A stretch of 64,000 nt of DNA from Meloidogyne chitwoodi (taxonomy: Eukaryota; Nematoda; Chromadorea; Rhabditida; Meloidogynidae), in the NCBI GenBank assembly GCA_015183035.1, contig JACZZP010000016.1, positions 310,001 through 374,000 of the forward strand. The letters are read 5' to 3'. The notes beneath the pieces were generated by a model. The model ran no database searches. It saw only the letters and a program-made list of their open reading frames with translations, and had not been told where the DNA came from. Below are positions 13,255 to 25,400 of the stretch, one piece after another. A program made the translations under genes and the position numbers. How positions within the stretch are numbered: position 1 is the first letter of the stretch; every line of letters begins with the position of its first letter.

Positions 13255-14813
13255 TTATTAAATTAATTTTTATTTAAACAAATAATGATGTTTGGACTAA
13301 TTAATTAAAAAACCTTTCCTTTTTGCAAAAAACCAAAAATTATTTTAAATATTTTATTTAAAAAAAACAAAAAAAAATTTATCTAAAAATAAATAAATAA
13401 ATTAGAGTTAAAATAAAGTTTTAGTTTATCGAACAACAAATTTACTACTATTTAAATAAACTTTTTTCTTTTATATTTTAAAAATGAATTTTTTCTGACG
13501 AAAAATCAGCTGTTGTTTTGTCTGTTAAAACTATTATTTACTATAATTTTTAGATCATTAAATAATTGGAACAAAAAATCGAAAAAAAATAAAAACATTA
13601 AAAACATCAAAAATAAATACAAAATAATTTTTTTGTTTTTAATATATTTTTATAATAATCCATTAATGTCTCTTTTTTCACTTGCACAACTTCAATAAAT
13701 CCTCTGACTCGATTCTCGTTATAAGAATACCGTAATATTATAATTTCTTTTAACTGGAGTAAACTCCAGTTAATCAGAATACATTAAAAGTTGATTCACT
13801 TTATAAGTACATTTTTTTATTTAATTTATTTAATTATTAAATAATTATATTTAATTAAAATTTTTATAAATAATTTAATAAATTTATTGTACTATTAAAA
13901 TGATTTTTTTATTATTAAAATTTAAATATTTAATTAAAATTTTACGTTATTCAAATTTAAGGTCCATAATACACTAAATTTTATTTAAATATTTAATTAA
14001 AATTAAAAAACAGGTGTATTCAAAATAAAAAATAAAATTTAATTTTAATTAAATTTTAAATAATTTAAAATAATAAAATTTCACCTGTCCTTAAAAAATA
14101 TTTAATAAAGTACAAATAAATTATTATTCATTTCTTAAATAATTAAATAAAATTTATTTAATTAATTTATAATAAAGGAAATGTTGACTAAAAAAAATAA
14201 ATACTTAAATAATTAAATTAATATTTTTTGAAACTTTATTTTTTCGCTGAAAATGTTATTATAATTAATTTAAATTTTTATAAAATTTATTTCACAACTA
14301 AAAATTAAAAAATATTTTTTTTTAATTTTCTATTTTTTAAAAATAAAAAATATTTTTAAAATTAAAATTATATATATAATTTAATATTTAAATTAATTTA
14401 TTAATAAACACCTGTTTGCTATTTTCGCTTATATAAGTTACTCAGAAAAATGATTATTTAACCCCATTAAAATAAAAAATAAAAATATATGTATTTTATT
14501 TTTTAATAAATACTAAAAATAAATAAAAAAATTTTAGTATTATTATTATTTTTTGTTTTGAAATTTATTTTCTCACACAATAAAATTAATAATAATATTT
14601 TTAATATAAATTGATATTTAAATTAAAAATTAATTTTTTTCCTACTATTAATTTATTAAAATTTTAAAAATACGATTTTATATTTTATTTAAAAAATTGT
14701 ATAATTTTAAATAAATACATTTGTTTATTTTTAAAGTTATTTATTGTGTTAAATTAATTTTTTTTACTCTAAAAATTTAAAATAAATTAATTAAAATTTT
14801 AATTTTTAGAGAA
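13255..14813. other. Intergenic, very AT-rich
   Basis: No gene seen. An open frame at 13513-13698 is K/N-rich low complexity with no splice context. The region is the shared 5' space between the divergent LIM and 7TM receptor genes, so both promoters should lie here, but I cannot point to one. Confidence 0.6.
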
Positions 14814-17004
14814 ATGGGTATAACAGATTTTTTAACAACTTTTGAAGTTATTACTATAATAATTACAATTTATTCAGTTTTTATTTCAACTCCAATTTAT
14901 GTTTCTGTTTTGGTATATATAAGAAGATTTAGTGGTAAACCTCCTTTTAATTCTCCGTTTTTTACTTGTTTCTTTGTACTTGGAATTATTGATTTAATGT
15001 AAATTTAAATTATATTAATTAAAAATTAGTCTTTTAAAAGCCTTATATCTTTACATTGTGTTGGGAAGATCAATAGAGAAAATTAGGAAAAATTAGGAAA
15101 TACTTAAATTCTTCCAAATATATTCTTAAACGATGAACGGGGAAACTTAAACAAATTTAATATTTTTTTTATATTTAACCTTTTGGAATTCTCCACTTTA
15201 GTTGTTTCTTATTTTCCCAATGCAGCAGATTTAAGTTTTAAAAATAAAAAAGAATTAAAAAGTTAAGTCTCTACCCTCTTCTAGGGAGCATAACGGTGGT
15301 CAGATTTTGATCTTGATTTTTTAATCTGATCTTACTAAACCTAAGTTTATGTATTAATATACGTCCTTGACCATCCTTGTAGAGGTAAAAAATAAGAGGA
15401 AAAAGAAAACTGAGAGAGTTAACAAGAAATTACTAATTAAAATATTCTCTCTTTTATAAATCCTAAATTAATTTTTTTTAGTTGTTATTGGCTTTATATA
15501 ATTAAAAAACTTCAATTTTGGGATGTTATTATTCCTTTCTTTCAACCTTATAATATTCCTTCAATTACTTGTTCAATTGTTTATTTTATTATTTGGTTTA
15601 CTGGAATGGCACAATGGGAATTAAATATTTTAATTTCTTTAAATCGTTTTGTGTCTTTAATGTTTCCAAATATTTATTTAAAGGTATTTAAAAAATAATA
15701 AAATAATTTTAATAAAATTATTTTTTAAAATAACTCGGTACTTTTTTCTGTGAGGTGAGTCCGCAAGTTTTGTCCGCAAGTAGACACGCAAAATTAAAAA
15801 AAAATTTTTTTAAATATTTTTAATTTAAAATTTATTTCCAAGTATTGGACAAATAAACATAACAGATTTTATATTGCTTTGGTTTTTGTAATTTGTTTTT
15901 TAACAACATTACAAATTAATTGGCTGCCTGTGCAAATATCTCCCTCAATAATTGTTACATCAACAGGAAATATTACAAAATATACTGGACCAGTGTTTGC
16001 TAATATTTATAATAGTGTAAATAATTTTTTAGAAAATAAATTTTAAATTTAAAAAATAAAATAAATTATTTAATTAATTTAAATTAGTTCCCCTCTCTAG
16101 AGGCTGTCATTTCAATCCTATAGAAAAATGTTTAGTATTTTAGAAAATTAATGATATACCTATACACTTTTAACGTTTAAATCCACTAAATACATCTTTG
16201 TATTATTATATAAATATTAAGTTTTTTAAATTATTAATTTCACTAAAATTGGGTAGGTGAAACATTCTAGGGATTTTAGGCTACTTTTCACCCCAGTTTT
16301 ACCACTTTTTGGATATTTGTTGTTTGCTATTAATATTTTTAATTTTTTAAAATAATTTTTAATATATTTTCAATAAATTTAATTTTATTATTTTTTTTAA
16401 AGAATTTTTATGGTTGGATATGGAAATGTCACATTTATGTATTATTAGGCATTTGTTTTTTCTGTTATATTCCAATGTTTATTAAAATTTTAAATTATGA
16501 TTTAAAAGACAAAACAAAGAAAAAACAATATGAAATTAAAATGTTATATACTTTAATTTCTTTGTTAATTGCTAATTTTTTTTATATTTGTTTTCTTATA
16601 TCAAGAGATTATTTAACTTCGATATATTCTGATTATGGACGTTTTGCTGAATGGTCACTTTATATATTAGCTGATATTTATGACTTACATAATCCTTATA
16701 ATTTGTTGGTTACTTCAAAAAAAGTTAGATGGGTAAGCTTTTTTTTAATATATTTTTTTTTATTTTTTTTAAATTTATAAATTTATTGAGGTAATTTTAT
16801 TTTGCTCCACTACTTTATTTAAAAATTAATTAAAATATTTTTTTAATTTTTTTAAAGGGATCTTTTCCTTTCTTCTTTTTTAAACAAAAATCTCCACAAC
16901 AATCAACACTAAAAATAAGTATTAAAAGTACTAAAGAAAATGTTGGAGGACAAGTTGGAATTTGCCGTCCTTTAAAAATCTGTCCAGCTGTACAGACTAT
17001 GTGA
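14814..17004 (+). CDS. Nematode serpentine 7TM receptor (Srv/Srg-type)
   Basis: Five exons (14814-14998, 15482-15683, 15843-16016, 16403-16732, 16858-17004) give about 345 aa with consistent frames. Seven hydrophobic segments can be placed: VITIIITIYSVFI (TM1), FFTCFFVLGIIDL (TM2), CSIVYFIIWFTGMAQW (TM3) followed by the inner-face NILISLNRFVSLMFP, FYIALVFVICFLTTLQ (TM4), YVLLGICFFCYIPMFI (TM5), LISLLIANFFYICFLI (TM6) and a TM7 ending in LHNPYNLLVTSKKVR. The LNRF and NPY...S..VR signatures fit the nematode Srg superfamily (Srv-like). These are usually G-protein-coupled chemoreceptors of sensory neurons. The assignment between Srv and Srg is uncertain; the ligand cannot be inferred. Confidence 0.85.
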
Positions 17005-17426
17005 TTTAAAAATTTAAAAGTGAAGAAAAAAAATTGAAGAAAATTAAAAATTAGTAATTTAGTAGATAAAAGATAAAATCATTTATTAACTTGTTTAAAA
17101 TAAAAATTATATTTTTGGTATTTTTTGTACATAAATTAATTTAAAAAAATATATTTAAATTTTATTTTTAATTTTAAATAATATATATTTATTATTTTAA
17201 ATTATTTGTACTTTTTTTTATTTATTTAAATTTATTTTAAAAATTATTTCGTAATTTTAGATAAAAGGAAAGAAACAAAAATGGATAAATTTAAAAATAA
17301 AATTTATTGACTAGTAAAATGCTAAATAGACAAAAAGTGCATTTATTTAATTTATTAAATTTTTCTTTCATTTTTTCCCTATTAAAATTGAAAAAAAAAA
17401 TTAAAAAATATTTAATTTAAATTAAA
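17005..17426. other. Intergenic, AT-rich
   Basis: Nothing recognised beyond poly(A/T) runs between two same-strand genes. Confidence 0.6.
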
Positions 17427-19282
17427 ATGTATTTAAAAATTATACAACTTATTTTAATAATTTTTAAATTATCTTCACATTCTTGCTCAGACATTCAAAC
17501 TAATCAACATTTTCTCATTCAAAACACTATAAGCTCATTAAAATTAATAAAAATTGAAGTTAATAAAATTAATAAAGAAATTCTTCAAAAAACTACTGTG
17601 GAACATTTTTTTGATTATTTAAGTATAAAAAGTAAAAGTAGGACACTTGAGTGCCAAAATTAAGAAATATCTTTATGAGCATCAATTTCAATCCTCCTCT
17701 TAAATTTTTTTCTTAAGGCATAATAAGTGTGTTAATTTTTCTTTTTTAAAATTAAAAGAAGGGGTACACTGTCTTTTTTTGCTATGACTCCCGCTAGTAT
17801 CCATAGAGCCATTTTGCCATTTTTTAAATTTGATAAAATGGCAACTTTTACTAATATTATATTTAGTGGTTATTGAAGCTATCTATTGATATATTTTCTG
17901 ATTTTTAAATTTTTTTATCCATTTCGCCCTTATAAGCGGAATTAGAAGATTCTCCGTATATCCATGCGCATGCCTTGGTCTTAAATTTATTTTTCAGAGA
18001 AAAAGAATAAAAACTAGAGCTTTTGATATAAGAATTATACATTTAGTTTTAGTTATATACCAAAAAACATTTGAGAATTTAACACTCAATTTTCTGGCAC
18101 TCAAGTGTCCGAAAATCAAAACAAAACGCCAACAAATACTTTGGAATTATATTTTGAATTTAAAATAAATTCTACAAATTTTACGTTATTTTTGTCTTCA
18201 TACGAAGATGACTGTGGAAAAAAAACATTAAATCAAAAATATTATTATATTAAAAGTAAAAGGTTGTTTACTAAAATACAAAAAATCGAAATTAAAGAAG
18301 AATTTAAAGATAAATATAGAAGAGGAATTTTAATTTGTAGGAAAGTTAGAAAAAATACTTTTGTAAATTTTTTAATTTATAATTTTAAAATTAATATACA
18401 CCTAAATTTCCTATTTATAATAAATTAAAATATTATAAAAATTAGTGGTCTGTAAAATAGATTTTTTTCTTGCTTTGTCCCAATTGCTTTTCTGTCCAGA
18501 ACTTTCGGTTCTAGGTTTAGGTCGAAAAATAGCAAAAATTTTCATTAAAAAATTTTTAATTTTTAAAGAAAGTAATGAAAATTAAACCTCTTTTTCATAA
18601 TAAATTAAATTTCCAACCTTTAAATAAAACTGAAAAAAATATTTTGAAAAATAATAAAGAAAATGAAGGAGAAGATAAATTAACAAAAGTTGAATGGAAT
18701 TTAAATGAACAAAAAAAAGAATTTTATATTGAAATTTGTATAAATTTTAAAAATAAAGGAAATTATTTAATTTTATTAAATGAAGGAAATTTTACTGCTA
18801 ATTCTCTCCAATTATTTTTAAAAAATAAAAAGGGAGGGCAAAGTTGTGTAAATGAAACATTTAAAATTTCTTTTGAAGAAGAAATAAAAATTATAAATGA
18901 ATTAAAAAAGAGAATTTGTATTTTTCTTATAAAAATAGAAGAAAGAGAAGATTATAAAAATGAATTATTTATTAATAATTGGGATTTATTTATTAAATAT
19001 TTTCAACAAATTGGATCACATTTTGCAGTAATTTTGCCTTTAATTGATGATGGAATTTATGAATTTGATGAAGAAAAACAAATTAAATATAATTTTAAAA
19101 ATTCTTCTAATATTTTAAAAAATAATTTAATTCCTAGAGAAATTGGAAAAATGTCTAAAAATAAATTTTTTATTAAAGAAGATTGGCAAAAGTGGTTTTA
19201 TTTTGAAGGGGAATACTTTTTTATGAATGAAAATGGAAAGGCTATAAATGTTTTAGAAGAAGAAGAAGAAGAAGAACACTAG
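17427..19282 (+). CDS. Predicted secreted protein of unknown function, three exons
   Basis: Model exons 17427-17631, 18106-18362 and 18569-19282 join in frame to about 391 aa. The N-terminus (MYLKIIQLILIIFKLSSHSC) is a plausible signal peptide. The rest is rich in K, E, N and I, with NFT and NST sequons, and ends in a run of seven glutamates. I do not recognise a domain. The first intron is almost entirely a 470-bp element with 16-bp terminal inverted repeats, and its AG acceptor lies inside the right repeat. If that intron is not spliced, the first exon instead stops at 17661 as a 78-aa peptide. Exon 3 alone could be expressed from its own ATG at 18575. Confidence is good that the third exon is coding and lower for the join. 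Confidence 0.6.
17641..18110. mobile_element. TIR element forming an intron (introner-like)
   Basis: Perfect 16-bp terminal inverted repeats, GGACACTTGAGTGCCA at 17641-17656 and its complement at 18095-18110, bound 470 bp. The best splice donor (GTAAAAG, 17632) is just outside the left repeat, and the acceptor (CTCAAG, ending 18105) is inside the right repeat. I see no clear target duplication, so the superfamily is open. Confidence 0.65.
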
Positions 19283-19450
19283 AACTTTAAATATAAAAAA
19301 TAATTATTAGGCAAAATTAGTTCCACTAAAATAAAATTAATTTTAAAAATAAAAATAAATATTTTTTTATTAATTATTTAAAAATGTATGATAAATATAT
19401 AAAATTAAAAACATTTTATTTCATTTTTTAATTTTTTAAATCCTCTTTTT

Positions 19451-22400
19451 TTAATCATTTGCAATTACATGAAAGAAAGATACACATTGTTTAGATTCTA
19501 TATTGCTACATTTATTAAATGCTTTATGATTTGGATTTTTGCTAAGTTTGAGATAACCAACCAATGCCATACTTGAACCTTTTTAAAAAAAATTTTTTTT
19601 AATTTTTGGTTTTGATTTTAAAAATAAATTTGTTTAAAAATTGTATAGGACTCTAATGTCCCTAAATTAAAAAATTAAAAATATTAAATAAATTAAATTA
19701 ACTTTTACCTTTTTTATTGGAAAGTTTTAAGTTATCCTCTTCCTTAGCAACATTAATTATTCCTTCTTTAATTTTATTACGTCTATTTTCATAATCTTCA
19801 TTACTTAATTTGCCATTATTTTTTATTATATTTGTTAAGTTGTTTTTTAATTCTCCAACTTTTTTCATTTCTTTATAAATTTTCTTAAAAATTAATTTAT
19901 TTAAAAATTAAAAAAAATTTAGTTTTTATTCTAAAATTTTTTTATTTTAATCTTTTATATAGTAGACACCCTACTAAGTCGAATGATACCAAAATCATCA
20001 CAATTGTTTGAAATTGAGAAGAGTTATAATTTATTGAAATTTAGCTTAGGTGTGAAGGGAGCAGCCGCGGTAATCACTTAAGCTTATTTCCTCTCTTTGA
20101 AATTAAGGAGAGAAAGATAACTTACTCTGCGCTCTCTTCCTTTTACTACCCTTATTTAGTTATTTTGTCATAACTTTTTTTTAAATTTAGATAAAAATAT
20201 GAAAAAATTTAAAAATAAATTTAAATAAAATTATATTTATTTAATAATTAGAGTTTATAAAATTTGATAGATTCTCTGAAATTTATAGGAAAGCATACTT
20301 ATTTAATTTTAATCCTTAGACGTTTATATTTTGAGTCCCGGAATTTGGGTACTGGAAAGTTGGTTCCGGATGAATTTGGGGTTCTATTAAAATAATACTT
20401 CTTTCCTTTTGGCCCATAACGGTTTTTCTTTGCGAAAACTTTGATCTATTGATAGTGTTTTATTACCTATCCGGTTTTCTGTAGTTCTACTCAATATTTA
20501 CTCTAATATGTGGATAAGGTGTTTTCCTCTGGAACCAAAAATTCCTCCGGAACCCTACTTTCTAGTACCCTTATATTCCGTACACCTATATTTTTCCACA
20601 TTTGTTTAGGACACTTAAGTTGATGAACATGGATATATTTAAAAATAAAAAATTTGTTAAATTTATCTTAAGAAAAAATTTATTATTAGCTGAATAAGAA
20701 TATTTTTTTAATTAAATTAATTTTTAATTAAATTTAAAAAATTAATTTAGGCAAATGTACTTTTAAAAATTTAAATTCACTCTCGTAATTGATTAATTTT
20801 TTTATTGCGAAATTATATAATAAATCGGAAATTACTGAGTGGGAAAATGAAGAGGTGAAGGATTTATTAGAGAATGTAATGCCAAAAATTAAAATATAAA
20901 GATAAGATGTTAAATGAATTGTGGCAATTAGATATTTGGTTATACCCTTATCCTCTACTCTCCTCTTAATATCTTTTAATTTAATTTTGCCAATAAAAAT
21001 ATTTAATAATTGGAAAATTGATTTAAAATTTTGCCTTTTCTTTAAATATATTTAAATGTAAAAGGGTAGAGGCGAGCGAGGTACCATAGATGGATATACC
21101 TGGATAGGCATTGGTAAATAAATAGAAAGGCATTTTTCATATTTTATCATTTTTTAATTTTTTTAAAATAATTTTTTATAATTCCATATATATCTAGGCA
21201 GGTAAAAATAAAAAATTTATTTTTAAAAATTTAATTAAAATTTAATTAACATTGAGAGAATCTAAAGAATATATTTAGACCTATCTATTATTTTTAGCCT
21301 TTAACAAAAAGTCTAAAAATAACTTTTTAATTTAGATGAATTTAACAAATTTTCTTGTTTTATTTTTAATTATATCCATGTTTATCAATTTAATGAAATG
21401 TCCAAACCCTGAATGGAGAAATAAGGGAAAAGGGAAAATTGGGGAATCTTCAAGTTTAAATGAATCGGCTCCATTACTAGGAAAATCAAATATGGATGAA
21501 CATCCAATTAGTCAAGGAAGTGGAGGAATATATGATCAACCTGGTTAGTAATTAAATAATTATTCGGATATACTATAGTATACCGGACGCAAAATTTTGT
21601 ATCAAAAGACATACCATTCGATTCGTCTCGACGAGCTGAGTCGAATGGTACAACTCTCATGATGCGGAAATACCTATGAACCGAGATACTGGTCCCTGAA
21701 AATCGAAAAACCATAGAGGGGAGTAAGCTCCTCTATGTGATTACCGCGGCTGCTCATAAATTGTTTTCGCTGAATTAATTATTTTGTTGTAATTATAGCT
21801 GTAGAATAACGCATGTACCAAAAAGCCAACCAGGGATGGGCTCTCACACGAAGAAGTGATAAAACACTCCCTATAGGTCCAAGTTTGGCGTGTTTCCATC
21901 AAACTTCGATCCTTCATAACTTTGTTCATAATCGTTCAATCACGATGATTTTCATCTCATTCGATAGGTCTCGACGAGCTCTTTCGAATGAGCTATTATA
22001 CACATATTTGAAATTTTCACCCCAAAAATGTGCTTACTCCCCCTATGGGTTTTCGAATTTTAGGGGCTTGTATCTCGACTTTTAGGCATTTCCGCATCAT
22101 GAGAGTAGTACCATTCGACTCAGCTCGTCGAGACGAATCGAATGGTATTTCTTTTGATACAAAATTTTGCGTCCGGTATACTATAGTATATCCAATTATT
22201 CTAATTCATAACCTTAAGTCTTATAGATTTTTAGGTTGGGATTTAATAGAGTATCACTTCTGACTTTCTTTAGCTTACTCGCTTTGAAAAGTTAAAGATA
22301 ATGAGGTCATTAAGAAAATAGAAAGAATTGTAGGATTTATATTTTTTCTTCTAATAATTTTAAAGTCTTCTTAACATAATCGAAATATTTAAATATTTTT

Positions 22401-25400
22401 TTATAAAAATATATTGTAAAAACATTTTCTACTTCCGGTACACTAGAATTTATTAATAAAATAAAATTAAGGCAATAAAAGAGATTCTGAAATTTGGAAT
22501 TATTATGACGTTTATATAGATGATAATAATAAAACTGTTTATTGTAAATATATCTATAATAATGGAGAAAAATGTAATGCATATTTTATTATAAATTCTG
22601 AGGATACTGAGGAATTGGAAGAACATATCAACTTTCATTTTCAAAATGAACCAATTGAAGAAGACATAAGCAATAGTAATAATAAAACATTTAATAATTT
22701 TAAATGGCTCACGGAAAATCAGTCAGTGAAGAAACAGTCCATAAACTCATAAAAAAGACTAAAACACATGTAAAACACTAAACTACATAAAAAATTCTGT
22801 GTTTTTAATGTATTTTTGTGTTTTAGTCTTTTTTATGAGCTTATGGACTGTTTCTCCACTGACGCATTTTCTACTGACACAATTTCCGGACACGGTTTAA
22901 ATAAATTTGTCTTATCACATTTTTAAGTGTAATTAAATATTAATTAAATAAATTATTCTAAAATATTTAAGATTTCTAAATTTTAAGGTGCTAAAGATTC
23001 TTAGGGTTACTATTTAATAGACTAACAAAACGACTTTCCTTCTTTGGCCTAACTTAATTTGAAAATTTAATAGTCTTTATAAAAAGTAGATTCTAAGAAA
23101 TTATAATTCAAAATTTAATCATTTAGGTGACAAACAAGATAATGAAGAATATGAGGAACATGAATATCAAGATAATGAAGATAATAAAGAACATCAAGAA
23201 CCTAAAACGCGTGGTGAGTTTTATATTTTTATTTGACTAATCTTAAGGTTCGCTTTCGAATATTAAAACATTCTTAAATCAAAATATCTTTCCAACATTT
23301 GTATAATTAATAAAACTAATTTTAAAAAATTTTCTGCGTCCGGTATACTAAATATTAATAATTAAAATAAAATTAAGCCAACAAGAGAAGTACGCCAGTT
23401 TGGAAGTATTATGTAGTGACTAAAAATGAAGAAGATGAAGAATTTGCTCATTGTAACTGTAATTTAATTAACAATGAAAACTGTAAAAAAATTTATAAAT
23501 TACGCCCTAAACTAGGTACTAAAATGTTAATAGATCATATTAAAAATCATCATACTACAGAATATGAAAAACTTAAAAGCGAAATAATTCAAAGTAATAA
23601 CGCTTTTTAATTAAATAAATAAATTGGTCTTCAATTTTTTAGCCAAAGTGACACCGAAATTAACTCGTGCTTCTTATGAAATAGATACAGTCACAAAAAG
23701 TGCTAAATGCAAAATATGCGAGAATATATTATCATGTAGTAACATTAAAAAAATGTTACATTTAAAAAACCATTTACTTACTCACCTAGAGGCCACCATA
23801 AATTATCATAAAAGAATAAATGAAATTGGACAAAGATCGAATACAAGTGAAAGTAAATTTTTTTAATTATGTAACTGTTTTAATGCATTTACTTCCGTTT
23901 TTAATAATGTGATTTTCTTAGTTTGGAAGTTTATAGTCTCAATTCCTTAGCTTTTATAGACTTGGGGATGAACGCCACCATTATATTAGTTTTGTTAGTA
24001 ACGTTACTTTATAACTTGCCATACCTATTCCCCTAATAATAATAGGTACATATCAGGGATGGGCAACTTTCGTATTTCGTATTATTTCGTATTTTAGACC
24101 AATTTTATTTCGTCTTTCTTATTTTTGGACGAAATACGAAATTTTTGAAATTATAAATTTTTAAAATTTTGAAATTAAAAAAAAATTTTTATGGTAGTTT
24201 CTTATTTCGTAATTTTGTTACTTTCATAATTTCGTATTATTTCGTGTTTTTGAGCCTTTTTATTTCGTATTTTATTTTCCGATTTTGCCCATCCCTGGTA
24301 CATATATAATTGTTATATTATAAGGAAATGTTATATTTCTCCGAGTGTTTTATTTTTCAATAATTAATTAAAATTGGTATTTGAAAAATAGTGTGCATTT
24401 TAATTAAAAAGTGAACAATTAATTCTTATACCTAGAAAATATTTTATAATTTAAAAAACAGTTTAATGTTGTCACTTAGATAAATTAAATATGTTGGTTA
24501 TATTTTTTGAATTATTACTATATATCAGGGATTGGCAAAATTGGAAAATAAAATACGAAATCCGAAACAAAATGTAAAAAATAAAATCGTAAATAAAGAA
24601 AGAATAAAAATACGAATTTCCGAACTTCGAAACTTGCACATCCCTGCTACTATATACCTATATATGCCTTTTAGGGCTAAATTCTCAGCCTTTAAAGAGT
24701 TCTAGCTTGGATTATTTCTCGAAGATTTTATTAAAATTATTTAATAATGTGAGACTTAGTGGTGTAACTTATACATGTTTCATGTTTTTTTACCTATAAA
24801 ATATAGTAATCGTTTATTTCAGATATTTGGAATTATTTTACTTTAAAAAAACAGGATGTCAATGGAGATAATTATAATTTTGCCATTTGTAATAACTGTA
24901 ATAATTATAATTTATTACTACATGCTGAAATAAAAGTAGATATTGAATTAAAAAATCATCTTAAAATTAGACATATTGATATATGTAGGTATTTTGAATT
25001 TAAAAATTTAAATAAACTTTAAGAAAAAAATAATAATAAAACATTAAAATTGATCTAATGGAAAGTTCAAATATTAAAATAATATTCAGTTAACTCTATT
25101 TATTAGTTTATAACAAATAAATAGTTAGGTAAATTTATATATTAATATTTTATTTAATTTAAAGATAAAGAATTGGACAGTGGAACAACAAAAGAAGAAA
25201 GAAGAGATATCTTAAAGAATCTAAGTAAGTTTTTAATTTTTATTAAATTTGTGGATATTTAAAATAATTTTTTCTGGAGATGGAGACATGTCTCGTACCT
25301 TTTTCTGATAAAATAAATTTTTAAAAATTATTCACAAATAATAATGTTTTAATTTTTATTTAAGATTATACATCACCAGTTTATCAATATTTTGATGTTG

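Noticed and set aside
13513..13698. Short plus-strand open frame
   Set aside because: K/N/I-rich, no domain, no leader pattern or supporting splice context; expected by chance in such AT-rich DNA.
17626..18120. Target-site duplication for the 17641-18110 element
   Set aside because: Flanks GTAAAAGTA and GAAAATCAA do not match at any standard duplication length, so no superfamily is assigned.
20060..20075. rRNA gene fragment or bacterial contamination
   Set aside because: Only about 15-16 bases match SSU rRNA and they lie inside a dispersed eukaryotic repeat; kept as a finding about the repeat, not as an rRNA gene.
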